DNA from: Zafaria ginkgonis
GTDB lineage: Bacteria; Actinomycetota; Actinomycetes; Actinomycetales; Micrococcaceae
Direction of reading: 5' to 3'
Assembly (NCBI RefSeq): GCF_039540195.1
Contig: NZ_BAABEO010000009.1
Span: 333,787 to 397,786 of the forward strand
DNA length: 64,000 nucleotides
Position 1 is the first letter of the stretch. Each line of letters begins with the position of its first letter. The position numbers were made by a program, and so were the translations under genes. The notes under the pieces are model-generated. The model had not been told where the DNA came from. It did no database searches and worked only from the letters and a program-made list of their open reading frames with translations. Below, one piece after another: positions 30,920-39,420 of this stretch.

Positions 30920-33166
30920 ATGAGCACACCACTCACTCCCGAGGAGCGGATTCCTCCGGCCGCGGTCGATCCGGCCGTGGTGGAGGCCGAGGAACGCAAG
31001 TGGACGCCGGCCAAGATCGCGCTGTGGGTGGTGCTCGCCCTGCTCGGCGGCGTCGCGTGGGCCGTGCTGGCCCTTTCCCGCGGGGAAACCATCAACGCCA
31101 TCTGGTTCGTCTTCGCGTCGGTCTGCACCTACCTGATCGCCTACCGCTTCTACGCCAAGTACATCGAGCGGAAGATCACCAAGCCGGATGACTTCCGGGC
31201 CACCCCGGCCGAATACAAGGTGAATGGGCACGACTACGTGCCCACCGACCGCCGCGTCCTCTTCGGCCACCACTTCGCCGCCATCGCCGGGGCCGGCCCG
31301 CTGGTGGGCCCCATCCTGGCGGCCCAGATGGGCTACCTTCCCGGCACCGTCTGGATCATCATCGGCGTGGTCCTGGCCGGTGCCGTCCAGGACTACCTGG
31401 TCCTCTTCTTCTCGATGCGCCGCGGCGGCCGCTCGCTCGGACAGATGGCGCGCGAGGAACTCGGCCTGGTCGGCGGCACGGCGGCACTGATCGCCACGAT
31501 CGCGATCATGATCATCATCGTGGCGATCCTCGCGCTGGTCGTCGTCAACGCCCTGGGCGAATCCGCGTGGGGCGTCTATTCCGTGGCCCTCACCATTCCG
31601 ATTGCCCTGTTCATGGGCATCTACCTGCGCTACATCCGGCCCGGCAAGGTCCTGGAGATCTCCCTGATCGGCTTCGTCCTGCTGATGTTCGCGATCATCT
31701 CCGGCCGCTGGGTGGCTGAAACCGCGTGGGGCGCCGAACTGTTCCACCTGGACCGCACCACCATCGCGTGGGCGATCATCATCTACGGCTTCGTCGCCGC
31801 GGTCCTGCCGGTGTGGCTGCTGCTGGCACCGCGCGACTACCTCTCCACGTTCATGAAGGTCGGCGTGATCGCGCTGCTGGCGCTCGCCGTCGTCGTGGTC
31901 CGCCCGGAGATCACCGTCCCGGCCTTCTCCGAGTACGCCTTCCGCAACGACGGACCGGTTGTTCCGGGAAGCCTCTTCCCCTTCCTGTTCGTGACGATCG
32001 CCTGCGGCGCGCTGTCCGGCTTCCATGCGCTGATCTCCTCCGGCACCACGCCGAAACTGCTCCAGAAGGAACGTCAGACCCGGTTCATCGGCTACGGCGG
32101 CATGCTCATGGAATCGTTCGTGGCCATCATGGCGCTGGTGGCGGCGATCTCGATCGACCGCGGCATCTACTTCGCCATGAACTCTCCGGTGGCGGCGACC
32201 GGCGGCACCGTGGACGGGGCAGTGGCCTTCGTGAACGGGCTGGGCCTGGCGGGCGTGAACCTCACCCCGGACATGCTCACCACCCTGGCCGCCGACGTGG
32301 GCGAGGAATCCGTGGTCTCGCGCACCGGCGGCGCCCCCACGCTGGCCGTCGGCATCGCCACCATCATGAACCAGTGGTTCGGGGGCCCCGCGATGATGGC
32401 CTTCTGGTACCACTTCGCCATCATGTTCGAGGCGCTGTTCATCCTCACCGCCGTCGACGCCGGCACGCGCGTGTCCCGCTTCATGCTGCAGGACGCGATC
32501 GGAAACTTCATTCCGCGGTTCAAGGACACCTCGTGGCGCATCGGCGCCTGGGTCTGCACGGCCCTTATGGTCGCCGGCTGGGGGTACATCCTGATCCTGG
32601 GCGTGACGGACCCGCTTGGCGGCATCAACACGTTCTTCCCGCTGTTCGGCATCTCCAACCAGCTCCTGGCCGCGATCGCCCTCGCGGTGGTCATGACGAT
32701 CGTCGCCAAGCGCGGCAATTTCAAGCACCTGTGGGTGGTCATCCTGCCGCTGGCCTTCGCCACCGTGGTCACGGTGACGGCTTCGCTGTACAAGATCTTC
32801 TCCCCGGTGCCGTCTGTGGGCTACTGGGCGCAGCACAACGCGTACAAGCAGGCCCTGGCCGACGGCCTGCAGAGCTTCGGCTCGGCGAAGTCGGTCGCGG
32901 CCATGGAAGCGGTGGTCCGCAACACCTTCGTCCAGGGCACGCTGTCGATCGTGTTCCTGGTGCTGTCGGTGATCGTGATCGCCACGGCCATCATCGCCAC
33001 CATCCGCGCGTTCCCCCACGGAGGGACCGACAACGAGGATCCGGCGGCGCCGTCGCGGATCTACGCTCCGGCGGGCATTGTGGCCAGCCCCGCCGAGAAG
33101 GAACTGGACGCGCGGTGGAACGCCCTGCCCGCCCGCCTGCGCGCCCTCAACTACAGGGGGCACTAG
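30920..33166 (+). CDS. cstA: Carbon starvation protein A, peptide/pyruvate transporter
   Basis: A 748-residue polytopic membrane protein of the CstA/BtsT family. After a hydrophilic head of 35 residues come about 16-18 membrane segments. Family landmarks include GHHFAAIAGAGPLVGPILAAQMGY-type sequence (HHFAAIAGAGPLVGP), FHALISSGTTPKLL and TAVDAGTRVSRFMLQD. Family members import peptides or pyruvate during carbon starvation. A GAGG element precedes ATG 30920. The DUF466 gene follows after 2 bases, the usual cstA pairing. A near-perfect CRP/GlxR site lies upstream. Confidence 0.96.
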   Translation: MSTPLTPEERIPPAAVDPAVVEAEERKWTPAKIALWVVLALLGGVAWAVLALSRGETINAIWFVFASVCTYLIAYRFYAKYIERKITKPDDFRATPAEYKVNGHDYVPTDRRVLFGHHFAAIAGAGPLVGPILAAQMGYLPGTVWIIIGVVLAGAVQDYLVLFFSMRRGGRSLGQMAREELGLVGGTAALIATIAIMIIIVAILALVVVNALGESAWGVYSVALTIPIALFMGIYLRYIRPGKVLEISLIGFVLLMFAIISGRWVAETAWGAELFHLDRTTIAWAIIIYGFVAAVLPVWLLLAPRDYLSTFMKVGVIALLALAVVVVRPEITVPAFSEYAFRNDGPVVPGSLFPFLFVTIACGALSGFHALISSGTTPKLLQKERQTRFIGYGGMLMESFVAIMALVAAISIDRGIYFAMNSPVAATGGTVDGAVAFVNGLGLAGVNLTPDMLTTLAADVGEESVVSRTGGAPTLAVGIATIMNQWFGGPAMMAFWYHFAIMFEALFILTAVDAGTRVSRFMLQDAIGNFIPRFKDTSWRIGAWVCTALMVAGWGYILILGVTDPLGGINTFFPLFGISNQLLAAIALAVVMTIVAKRGNFKHLWVVILPLAFATVVTVTASLYKIFSPVPSVGYWAQHNAYKQALADGLQSFGSAKSVAAMEAVVRNTFVQGTLSIVFLVLSVIVIATAIIATIRAFPHGGTDNEDPAAPSRIYAPAGIVASPAEKELDARWNALPARLRALNYRGH

Positions 33167-33168
33167 CC

Positions 33169-33408
33169 GTGGACACGCCCACCCCGCCGCGGGCCGCGGC
33201 CGTCCTGGCCACGGTCGGGGCAGCCGTCGCCAAAGGCTGCAGGGGCCTGGCCTGGTACTTCGGCGGAGTGCTCGGAGCGGACGCCTACCGCAAGTACCTG
33301 GAGCACCACGGCCAGGCGCATCCCGGCGAGGAACCCCTCACCGAGCGCGCCTATTGGCGCGAGGCGATGGACCGGCAGGACCGCAATCCCCAAGGGAGGT
33401 GCTGCTAG
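33169..33408 (+). CDS. DUF466 (YbdD/YjiX-family) small protein
   Basis: A 79-residue protein beginning at GTG 33169, two bases after the cstA stop. The family core GADAYRKYLEHHGQAHPGEE and LTERAYWREAMDRQDRNPQG is clearly present, and it ends in two cysteines (GRCC). DUF466 genes almost always follow cstA or btsT. They are thought to assist the transporter, but the mechanism is unknown. Confidence 0.92.
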   Translation: MDTPTPPRAAAVLATVGAAVAKGCRGLAWYFGGVLGADAYRKYLEHHGQAHPGEEPLTERAYWREAMDRQDRNPQGRCC

Positions 33409-33552
33409 GGGCCCCGTTGCCGGGCCGTCACGCACCCCGCCACACCGCGGCGCTTCCGTGCCGCCGGCGCCCCCGCGGAGCCGGCGGCCCGGAGGCGCCA
33501 CGCGGCGTTTTGGCCCACAGCCCGGTCCCATCGTCCGTGGCAAGATGGACCC

Positions 33553-34107
33553 ATGACCGATCAGCAGCTGCCCGAGGCCCAGCCGGACGACGCAGGAAGC
33601 CAGGACGGACAGGTTCCCGCGGGGGAGTCCTTCCGCATCCGCGGGCTGGTCGATGAACCCGCAAAGGTCCTCCGCGTGGGCGGGATGGTCAAGCAGCTCC
33701 TTGAAGAGGTGAAGTCCGCGCCGCTCGATGAGAAGGCCCGGGTGACCCTCGCCGACATCCACGAGCGGGCAATCGCGGAACTGGAGCGGGGGCTTTCCCC
33801 CGAACTGGTCCAGGAGCTGCGCCGCATGCGGCTGCCTTTCACCGAGGGCGAGGCCCCGTCCGAGGCCGAGCTGCGCATCGCCCAGGCCCAGCTGGTCGGC
33901 TGGTTGGAGGGCGTCTTCCACGGCATCCAGACCGCGCTGGCCGCGCAGCAGCTGGCGAACCAGCAGCTTGCCCAGCGCATCCACATGCGCCAGATCCCCG
34001 CGGGCACCGAGGTGGCGCCCGGGATCGTCATCAACGAGCAGGGCGAACCGGTCCGGGTGGCACCCTCGGACAGCGAGCCCCAGCACGGTCCCGGACAGTA
34101 CCTGTAG
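33553..34107 (+). CDS. bpa: Bacterial proteasome activator
   Basis: A 184-residue DUF2587 protein, Bpa/PafE, an ATP-independent ring-shaped activator of the 20S proteasome. The helical core runs about residues 35-140 (VLRVGGMVKQLLEEVKSAPL, ERGLSPELVQELRRMRLPF, LVGWLEGVFHGIQTALAAQQ). The extreme C terminus is GQYL, the motif that docks on proteasome alpha rings to open the gate. ATG 33553 follows CAAGAT by 6 bases, suggesting a leaderless start. The proteasome genes themselves are not in this window. Confidence 0.95.
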   Translation: MTDQQLPEAQPDDAGSQDGQVPAGESFRIRGLVDEPAKVLRVGGMVKQLLEEVKSAPLDEKARVTLADIHERAIAELERGLSPELVQELRRMRLPFTEGEAPSEAELRIAQAQLVGWLEGVFHGIQTALAAQQLANQQLAQRIHMRQIPAGTEVAPGIVINEQGEPVRVAPSDSEPQHGPGQYL

Positions 34108-34110
34108 GGG

Positions 34111-34587
34111 ATGGAAACGGGAATGGGGCTCTTTTCCGGCGCACGGGCTGCGCGCCGCGACGACAAGGACCTGGGCACCGGCATATGGCGCCGCGCCCAC
34201 GACCGCTACGGCCGCGGGCTGGACCGCTTCCACCAGGTGCTCGAAGGAATCGAGGACGACGACCTCTACAACGCCCTGGTCATGATCGCCGATCACCTGG
34301 CCGACCTGCAGCCGCGGGTGCGCGAGGTCTGCCGGGAGGCGCAGTTGCTGAGGCCGAGCTCCGACACCGACATTCCCGGCGGCCTCGCCCCGGTCCACCG
34401 TGCCCTGTCCAAGGCGGCAAACGACTTGGCCACGGCCGCGCAGTCGGCGGCCATGGCCAGGCTCGACGGCGAGCGCTGGGGCTACGCGTCGGCCGGGCTG
34501 GAGAACGTGGCCCGGCGGGCCGACGTTGTCACCGGCGGCGTGCTGGCGGCTGAGGCGGCACTGGAGCAGGCCCGCGCCGCGGGCTGA
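34111..34587 (+). CDS. Conserved hypothetical protein downstream of bpa
   Basis: A 158-residue mostly helical protein without signal or membrane segment. Helices include DRFHQVLEGIEDDDLYNALVM, VHRALSKAANDLATAAQSAA and LENVARRADVVTGGVLAAEA. It begins 3 bases after the bpa stop, so it is co-transcribed with it. ATG 34123 is an alternative start with GGAAACGGGA upstream. I recognise no domain. A link to proteasome regulation is inferred from position alone. Confidence 0.75.
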   Translation: METGMGLFSGARAARRDDKDLGTGIWRRAHDRYGRGLDRFHQVLEGIEDDDLYNALVMIADHLADLQPRVREVCREAQLLRPSSDTDIPGGLAPVHRALSKAANDLATAAQSAAMARLDGERWGYASAGLENVARRADVVTGGVLAAEAALEQARAAG

Positions 34588-34720
34588 GGCGGCGCCCCGG
34601 CATCAGGGGCCGGGCCCGGCGCGCGGGAGCCGAAACGCGCAGGCGGGCGGCGTTTTCGCCATGGGCGGAGCCTGCCCCGGCAGCGGGGTCGGGCCGCCGC
34701 GCCGGTGGCAGGATGGGCCC

Positions 34721-35566
34721 ATGACAAATTTCGTGTCCCCCGAACTTTCCTTGAACGACGGCCACACCATCCCGCAGCTGGGCTACGGCGTGTGGCAGGT
34801 GAAGGACGATGTCGCCGAAGGCGCCGTCCTCAACGCCTTCGAAGCGGGCTACCGCCACATCGACACCGCCCGCATCTACGGCAACGAGGCCGGCGTGGGC
34901 CGCGCCATTGCGGCCTCCGGGATCGCCCCCGAGGACCTCTTCATCACCACCAAGGTCTGGAACTCGGACCAGGGCTACCAGCAGACCCTGGACGCCTTCG
35001 AGGCCTCGATGGAGCGCCTGGGGCTGGAGACCCTGGACCTGTACCTGATCCACTGGCTCCAGCCGAAGCAGGGCAAGCACGTCGAGACCTGGAAGGCGCT
35101 GATCGAGCTGCAGCGGACCGGGCGGGTGCGCTCGATCGGCGTCTGCAACTTCACGGTCGAGGCGCTGCGGGAGATCGAGGACGCCACCGGCGTCGTCCCG
35201 GCGATCCACCAGGTGGAGACCCACCCCTACTTCCCGCAGTCCGAGCTGCGCGCCTACGCGGCCTCCAAGGGCATCCTGCACCAGTCCTGGTCCCCGCTGG
35301 GCCAGGGCGGCGAGCTGCTCGCCGAGCCGGTGCTGGAGCGCATCGCCACCAAGCACGGTGCCACCCCGGCGCAGGTGGCCATCGCCTGGCACCTGGCGTT
35401 GGGCAACGTGGTGATTCCGAAGTCGGTGACCCCGGAGCGCATCGCGGAGAACTGGGCGGCGCTGGGCCTTACGCTCGACGCCGAAGACATCGCCGCCATC
35501 GACGGTCTGGACCAGGGCGAGGCCGGTCGCATCGGCCCGGATCCGGCGGTTTCCGACTTCGCCTAG
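34721..35566 (+). CDS. Aldo/keto reductase
   Basis: A 281-residue NADPH-dependent aldo/keto reductase close to 2,5-diketo-D-gluconate reductases. The TIM-barrel signatures are GYRHIDTARIYGNEAGVGRA (catalytic Asp and Tyr), FITTKVWN (catalytic Lys), LYLIHWLQP (His) and the cofactor segment VVIPKSVTPERIAENW. CAGGAT lies 6 bases before the ATG. It is a stand-alone gene with its terminator shared with tRNA-Thr. Confidence 0.95.
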   Translation: MTNFVSPELSLNDGHTIPQLGYGVWQVKDDVAEGAVLNAFEAGYRHIDTARIYGNEAGVGRAIAASGIAPEDLFITTKVWNSDQGYQQTLDAFEASMERLGLETLDLYLIHWLQPKQGKHVETWKALIELQRTGRVRSIGVCNFTVEALREIEDATGVVPAIHQVETHPYFPQSELRAYAASKGILHQSWSPLGQGGELLAEPVLERIATKHGATPAQVAIAWHLALGNVVIPKSVTPERIAENWAALGLTLDAEDIAAIDGLDQGEAGRIGPDPAVSDFA

Positions 35567-35618
35567 CCGCTGCGCCCCGATCCCGGACGCCGCCACTCCC
35601 GGAACGGGGCCCACATGC

Positions 35619-35654
35619 GGAAGGACCCGCCACCTCATGGTGGCGGGTCCTTCC
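35619..35654. terminator. Perfect 16-bp hairpin terminator
   Basis: The arms 35619-35634 and 35639-35654 pair perfectly around TCAT. It lies between the aldo/keto reductase gene and the convergent tRNA-Thr and can serve both. Confidence 0.85.
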
Positions 35655-35660
35655 CGGTCG

Positions 35661-35733
35661 AGCCCCCAGCCAGAATCGAACTGGCGACCTTTTCATTACG
35701 AGTGAAACGCTCTACCGACTGAGCTATAGGGGC
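35661..35733 (-). tRNA. tRNA-Thr (anticodon CGT)
   Basis: A 73-base tRNA read on the minus strand. The acceptor GCCCCTA pairs with TGGGGGC through one G-T pair. The D arm is GCTC/GAGC, and the anticodon stem TTTCA/TGAAA surrounds CTCGTAA (CGT, reading ACG). The T arm contains AGTTCGATTCT. CCA is not encoded. Confidence 0.96.
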
Positions 35734-35843
35734 CTCACGGCCTTGCGGCCGCAGTCCCCAACTTTATAGGAGCCGGTCGGTCGCGGTCAAAACGGCGCGC
35801 CCCTCGGCCCCCATTTCAGCAGGCCCAACCCAGCAGGCCCGGC

Positions 35844-37388
35844 TCAGCAGGTCAGGCCGTCGCTGGGAAGCTTGCCCTCGAGCAGGTAGGCGTCGACCGG
35901 GTCCTGGATACAGGATCCGGCGCGGCCGTAGGCGGTGTGTCCGTGGCCCTTGTAGGTCAGGAGCACAGCGGATTCGAGCTGCTCGGCCAGGGACTGGGAC
36001 CACTGGTAGGGAGTGGCCGGATCGCCGGTGGTGCCGATGACCACGATCGGGGCCGCGCCGGCCGCGGTGATCTGAGCGGGCGAACCGGTCGGCGGGTACT
36101 GCCAGTCCTTGCAGGTGAAGCCGCCGAACGCGAGGTACTTGCCGATGGTGGGAGAGGCGGCCTCCAGTTCCTTCGCGTCCTGGCGCTGGCCCTCGATGTC
36201 GGTGACCATCGGGTAGTCCAGGCAGTTGATCGAGCTGAAGGCGTCGGAGGAGTTCCCGTCATACGTGCCGTCTTCCTTGCGTCCCGCGCCCAGGTCGGCC
36301 AGCCACAGCATCGTGGTCGGGTTCCCGGCCTTCGCCTCGGTCAGCGCCTGGGTGAGCACCGGCCAGGAGGCGTTGTCGTAGAGCGGGAGGAGGAACCCGC
36401 TGACAAAGGTGTTGATCGGCACGAGGCGTCCGTCCGCGGCCGTCATGGGGGATTTCTCGACGGAGTCGAAGAGGTCCTGCAGCTGCTTGGTGGCGTTGTC
36501 GACGCTGCCGCTGAACGGGCAGCCGGCCGCGGCCAGGCAGCTCTGCAGGTAGGCGCGGATCTCCGACTCGAAGGCCCCGGCCTGGCCCAAGGTGATCTCC
36601 TCGTTGTTCAGCGAGGGGTCCAGCGCGCCGTCCAGCACCATGCGGCCGACGTTTTGCGGGAACAGGCCGGCATAGGTGGCGCCGAGCTTGGTGCCGTAGG
36701 AGAAGCCGAGGTAGTTCAGCTTTTCGTCGCCGCTGAGCGCCCGCAGCACGTCCAGGTCGCGGGCCGCGCTGACGGTGTCCACGTAGGCCAGCGAGACGCC
36801 GGTCCGTTCCGCGCAGGCCTTCGCGTAGTCGCGGCTGGCGGTCTCGATCTCCGCCAGGCCCTCATCGGTTGAGGTGTCGTACTGCTTCTGGCGGGCGGCG
36901 TCCTGCTCCGCGGCCGTCTGGCAGGTGACCGGGGTGGAACGGCTGACCCCGCGCGGGTCGAAGCCGATCACGTCGTAGCCGGAGTTCAGGCTCGTCAGCG
37001 TGGTCGCCATGGCATCGCGCGCGAAGTCGTAGCCGGAGCCGCCCGGGCCGCCCGGATTGACCAGCAGGCTGCCGACCTTCTCGCCGGTGGCCTGCTTGCG
37101 CAGCAGCGCCAGGGACATCGTCTCCGCCGCGGGGCGCTCGTAGTCCATGGGGACCTCGATCTTGGCGCACTCGAAGCCGGGGCCGGCCTCCGCTTCGCAC
37201 GAGGACCAGTCCACCGTCTGGGTGTAGAACTTCTCCAGCCCCGCCGCGACCGTGTTCACGCCGACCATGCCCGAGGACGTGGTGGAACTCCCGGTGTCGT
37301 CCGAAGAGCCGGGGGCGCACCCGGCCAGCAGCAGCATCCCGGCGGCCGCGGCGGCGACCGCCCGGAATGCGGGTCGTAGGTATTTCAT
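35844..37388 (-). CDS. Secreted alpha/beta-hydrolase lipoprotein, TAP-like tripeptidyl aminopeptidase family
   Basis: A 514-residue exported enzyme. It has a lipoprotein signal peptide with lipobox LLAGC (Cys about residue 24) and a Ser/Thr-rich spacer. The hydrolase domain has VNPGGPGGSGYDF (oxyanion), LGFSYGTKLGATYAG (Ser nucleophile about residue 230) and GHGHTAYG (His about residue 485). The C-terminal TAP-like segment includes the Asp region GTTGDPATPYQWS. It resembles the SlpD/SlpE and tripeptidyl aminopeptidase family of actinobacteria. GGAGCCACC precedes the ATG. Downstream is tRNA-Thr; upstream are holB and tmk on the same strand. Confidence 0.93.
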   Translation of the reverse strand: MKYLRPAFRAVAAAAAGMLLLAGCAPGSSDDTGSSTTSSGMVGVNTVAAGLEKFYTQTVDWSSCEAEAGPGFECAKIEVPMDYERPAAETMSLALLRKQATGEKVGSLLVNPGGPGGSGYDFARDAMATTLTSLNSGYDVIGFDPRGVSRSTPVTCQTAAEQDAARQKQYDTSTDEGLAEIETASRDYAKACAERTGVSLAYVDTVSAARDLDVLRALSGDEKLNYLGFSYGTKLGATYAGLFPQNVGRMVLDGALDPSLNNEEITLGQAGAFESEIRAYLQSCLAAAGCPFSGSVDNATKQLQDLFDSVEKSPMTAADGRLVPINTFVSGFLLPLYDNASWPVLTQALTEAKAGNPTTMLWLADLGAGRKEDGTYDGNSSDAFSSINCLDYPMVTDIEGQRQDAKELEAASPTIGKYLAFGGFTCKDWQYPPTGSPAQITAAGAAPIVVIGTTGDPATPYQWSQSLAEQLESAVLLTYKGHGHTAYGRAGSCIQDPVDAYLLEGKLPSDGLTC

Positions 37389-37444
37389 GGTGGCTCCTCG
37401 GCGGCTTGTGGTGGGAAGGGTCGGGGTGGGTGCCGGCGCCAGGG

Positions 37445-38593
37445 TCAGCGCGGCGGCAGCAGTCCTGCCATCATGGCCTCCATGGCCAGCAGAGGGGAGA
37501 CGTTGGCGGTAATGCGTACCCGCGCCTCGGAAATGGCATCGATCCGGGCGAGCGTCTGCTCGGGGGTGGACCGTGCCGCGTAGGAGCGCAGTTCCGCCCC
37601 CAGGTAGTCGTTGACGAGCTCGGTGCCCGCCTTCAGTTGTAGCGTCAGGACGTCACGGAAGAACGTGGTCAGGTCGATCAGCGAACGGTCCAGCGAATCG
37701 TTCACCCCGCGCTTGGCCCGTCGCTTCTGCGTCTCTTCCAGCTGCTTGAACTGGCTGCGCAGCTGCGGCGGGACCGGGGCGTCCTCGGCCAGGCCCAGCG
37801 TCTCGCGGAGCCTGCGGGCCTCCGCCGCGCCGCGCTCCTCGGCCGCCGCAGTGGCCTCCGAGGTGGACAGCTCCACCAGGTCTCCGGCGGCGATCACGGC
37901 GTCGGACACGCTGCGCAGCCCCAGCGGCAGCCGGACGGTGCGGTCCCGGCGCAGCCGTGCGCCCTCGTCCCGGGCCAGCCGGCGGGCAATGCCGATGTGC
38001 CCCTGGGAGATCCGGGCGGCGAATTCGGCCTGCTCGGGGGTGAGGCCGTCGCGGCGCACCAGCAGTTCCGTCACGGCCTTCGTATTGGGCACGCGCAGGC
38101 TCACCGGGCGGCAGCGCGAACGGATGGTGACCAGCACGTCCGCGGGACTGGGCGCGCACAGGAGCCACACGGTATGCGGCGGCGGCTCCTCGATGGCCTT
38201 GAGCAGCACGTTCGTGGTGCGCTCGGTCATGCGGTCAGCGTCCTCCATGATGATGACGCGCCATTTCCCGCCGGAGGGCTTGTCCTGCGCCTTGCCGATG
38301 AGCTCGCGCACATCGGCGATCGCGTAGGTGACGTGCTCCGTGGCGACCTGGGCGACGTCGGGGTGGGTCCCGGCCAGCACGGTGCGGCAGGCGTGGCAGG
38401 TCCCGCAGCCGCGCTCGGCCGGGTCCGGGGCCTGGCACTGCAGGGCCGCGGCGAAGGCACGCGCCGCGTTCGACCGTCCGGAACCGGGCGGGCCGGTGAA
38501 CAGCCAGGCGTGCGTGGGGGCATCGTCCGCCGCCGCGCGGCGCAGCTGTGCGACGGCCGCCTCCTGCCCCGGCAGGTCCGCCCAGACGTTCAT
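37445..38593 (-). CDS. holB: DNA polymerase III subunit delta'
   Basis: A 382-residue clamp-loader subunit. The AAA+ N domain has a modified Walker A (FTGPPGSGRSNAARAFA, with Arg for the P-loop Lys, as expected for non-hydrolysing delta'). The zinc site is C...CGTCHACRTV (about residues 53-66). The sensor region IMEDADRMTERTTNVLLKAIEEP-type sequence (ADRMTERTTNVLLKAIEEP) is followed by SRCRPVSLR. It acts in replication to load the beta clamp. The start overlaps the tmk stop (ATGA), the conserved tmk-holB arrangement. Confidence 0.95.
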   Translation of the reverse strand: MNVWADLPGQEAAVAQLRRAAADDAPTHAWLFTGPPGSGRSNAARAFAAALQCQAPDPAERGCGTCHACRTVLAGTHPDVAQVATEHVTYAIADVRELIGKAQDKPSGGKWRVIIMEDADRMTERTTNVLLKAIEEPPPHTVWLLCAPSPADVLVTIRSRCRPVSLRVPNTKAVTELLVRRDGLTPEQAEFAARISQGHIGIARRLARDEGARLRRDRTVRLPLGLRSVSDAVIAAGDLVELSTSEATAAAEERGAAEARRLRETLGLAEDAPVPPQLRSQFKQLEETQKRRAKRGVNDSLDRSLIDLTTFFRDVLTLQLKAGTELVNDYLGAELRSYAARSTPEQTLARIDAISEARVRITANVSPLLAMEAMMAGLLPPR

Positions 38594-39237
38594 CGCAGCC
38601 CCGCCACCCGCGTGGCAATGTCCGCGGCCAGCTCCGCGACGGGACGGCCGGCGTCGAGCACCAGGTAGCGGTCCGGCGCGGCGGCGGCCAGCTCCAGGAA
38701 CGCGCCGCGGATCCGCGCGTGGAAATCGTCCGGCTCGGCCTCCAGCCTGTCCTCCGCCAGCGCTCCCGAGGTGCGGCGCCGGCGCCCGGTGTCCGGGGCC
38801 ACGTCCAGCAGGATGGTGAGGTCGGGGACCAGCCCGCCGGTGGCCCAGCGGTTGATCTCCAGCACCCCCGCGGGACCGAGGCCGCGCCCGATGCCCTGGT
38901 AGGCGACGGAGGAGTCGACGTAGCGGTCGCAGACGACGGCGGTGCCCGCGGCCAGTGCCGGGCGGATGACCTGCTCGACGTGCGCGGCGCGCGAGGCCGC
39001 GAACATCAGGGCCTCCGTGCGCGGGTCGACGTCGCCGTGCCCGTGCTCCAGGACCAGCGCCCGCAGTTTCTCTCCGATCGGGGTGCCGCCCGGTTCGCGG
39101 GTGCGCAGCACGGTCCGTCCGGACGCCTCGAGGCGTTCGGACAGCAGGGCGGCCTGAGTGGATTTGCCGGCCCCGTCCCCGCCCTCGAAGACGATGAACA
39201 GCCCGGACGGCCGGGCGGGGGACTGGGATTCGCTCAC
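38590..39237 (-). CDS. tmk: Thymidylate kinase
   Basis: A 215-residue dTMP kinase. The P-loop is FEGGDGAGKSTQAALLSERL (residues 17-36). The DRX motif is CDRYVDSSVAYQG and the LID region is TSGALAEDRLEAEPDDFH. It phosphorylates dTMP to dTDP. GTG 39237 follows TAGGCT by 6 bases, so the tmk-holB mRNA is probably leaderless. It is divergent from the PLP-enzyme gene, with a dispersed-repeat copy between them. Confidence 0.97.
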   Translation of the reverse strand: MSESQSPARPSGLFIVFEGGDGAGKSTQAALLSERLEASGRTVLRTREPGGTPIGEKLRALVLEHGHGDVDPRTEALMFAASRAAHVEQVIRPALAAGTAVVCDRYVDSSVAYQGIGRGLGPAGVLEINRWATGGLVPDLTILLDVAPDTGRRRRTSGALAEDRLEAEPDDFHARIRGAFLELAAAAPDRYLVLDAGRPVAELAADIATRVAGLR

Positions 39238-39251
39238 CCCCCTAGCCTAGC

Positions 39252-39291
39252 GGGCGAGGGGCCCACGGCGAGCGGAGCGAGCCGGGGGAGC
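39252..39291 (+). repeat. Dispersed intergenic repeat, copy 1
   Basis: This 40-base segment (GGCGAGGGGCCCACGGCGAG, then CGGAGCGAGCC...GGGAGC) is the reverse complement, with a few changes, of the elements at 40582-40629 and 40637-40684. It lies upstream of the PLP-enzyme gene. Confidence 0.7.
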
Positions 39292-39420
39292 CCGGTAGGC
39301 GCTATCGGCTGGCCGGCCGGAGGGGAGAGGCGGTGCCGTTTCCGTGCTCGGGGGCCACGGGCCGTAACGCGGCGGGCCGATGTCCGGCGGCGGCCCGGCG
39401 GGGGTCTACGCTTTAAAACC

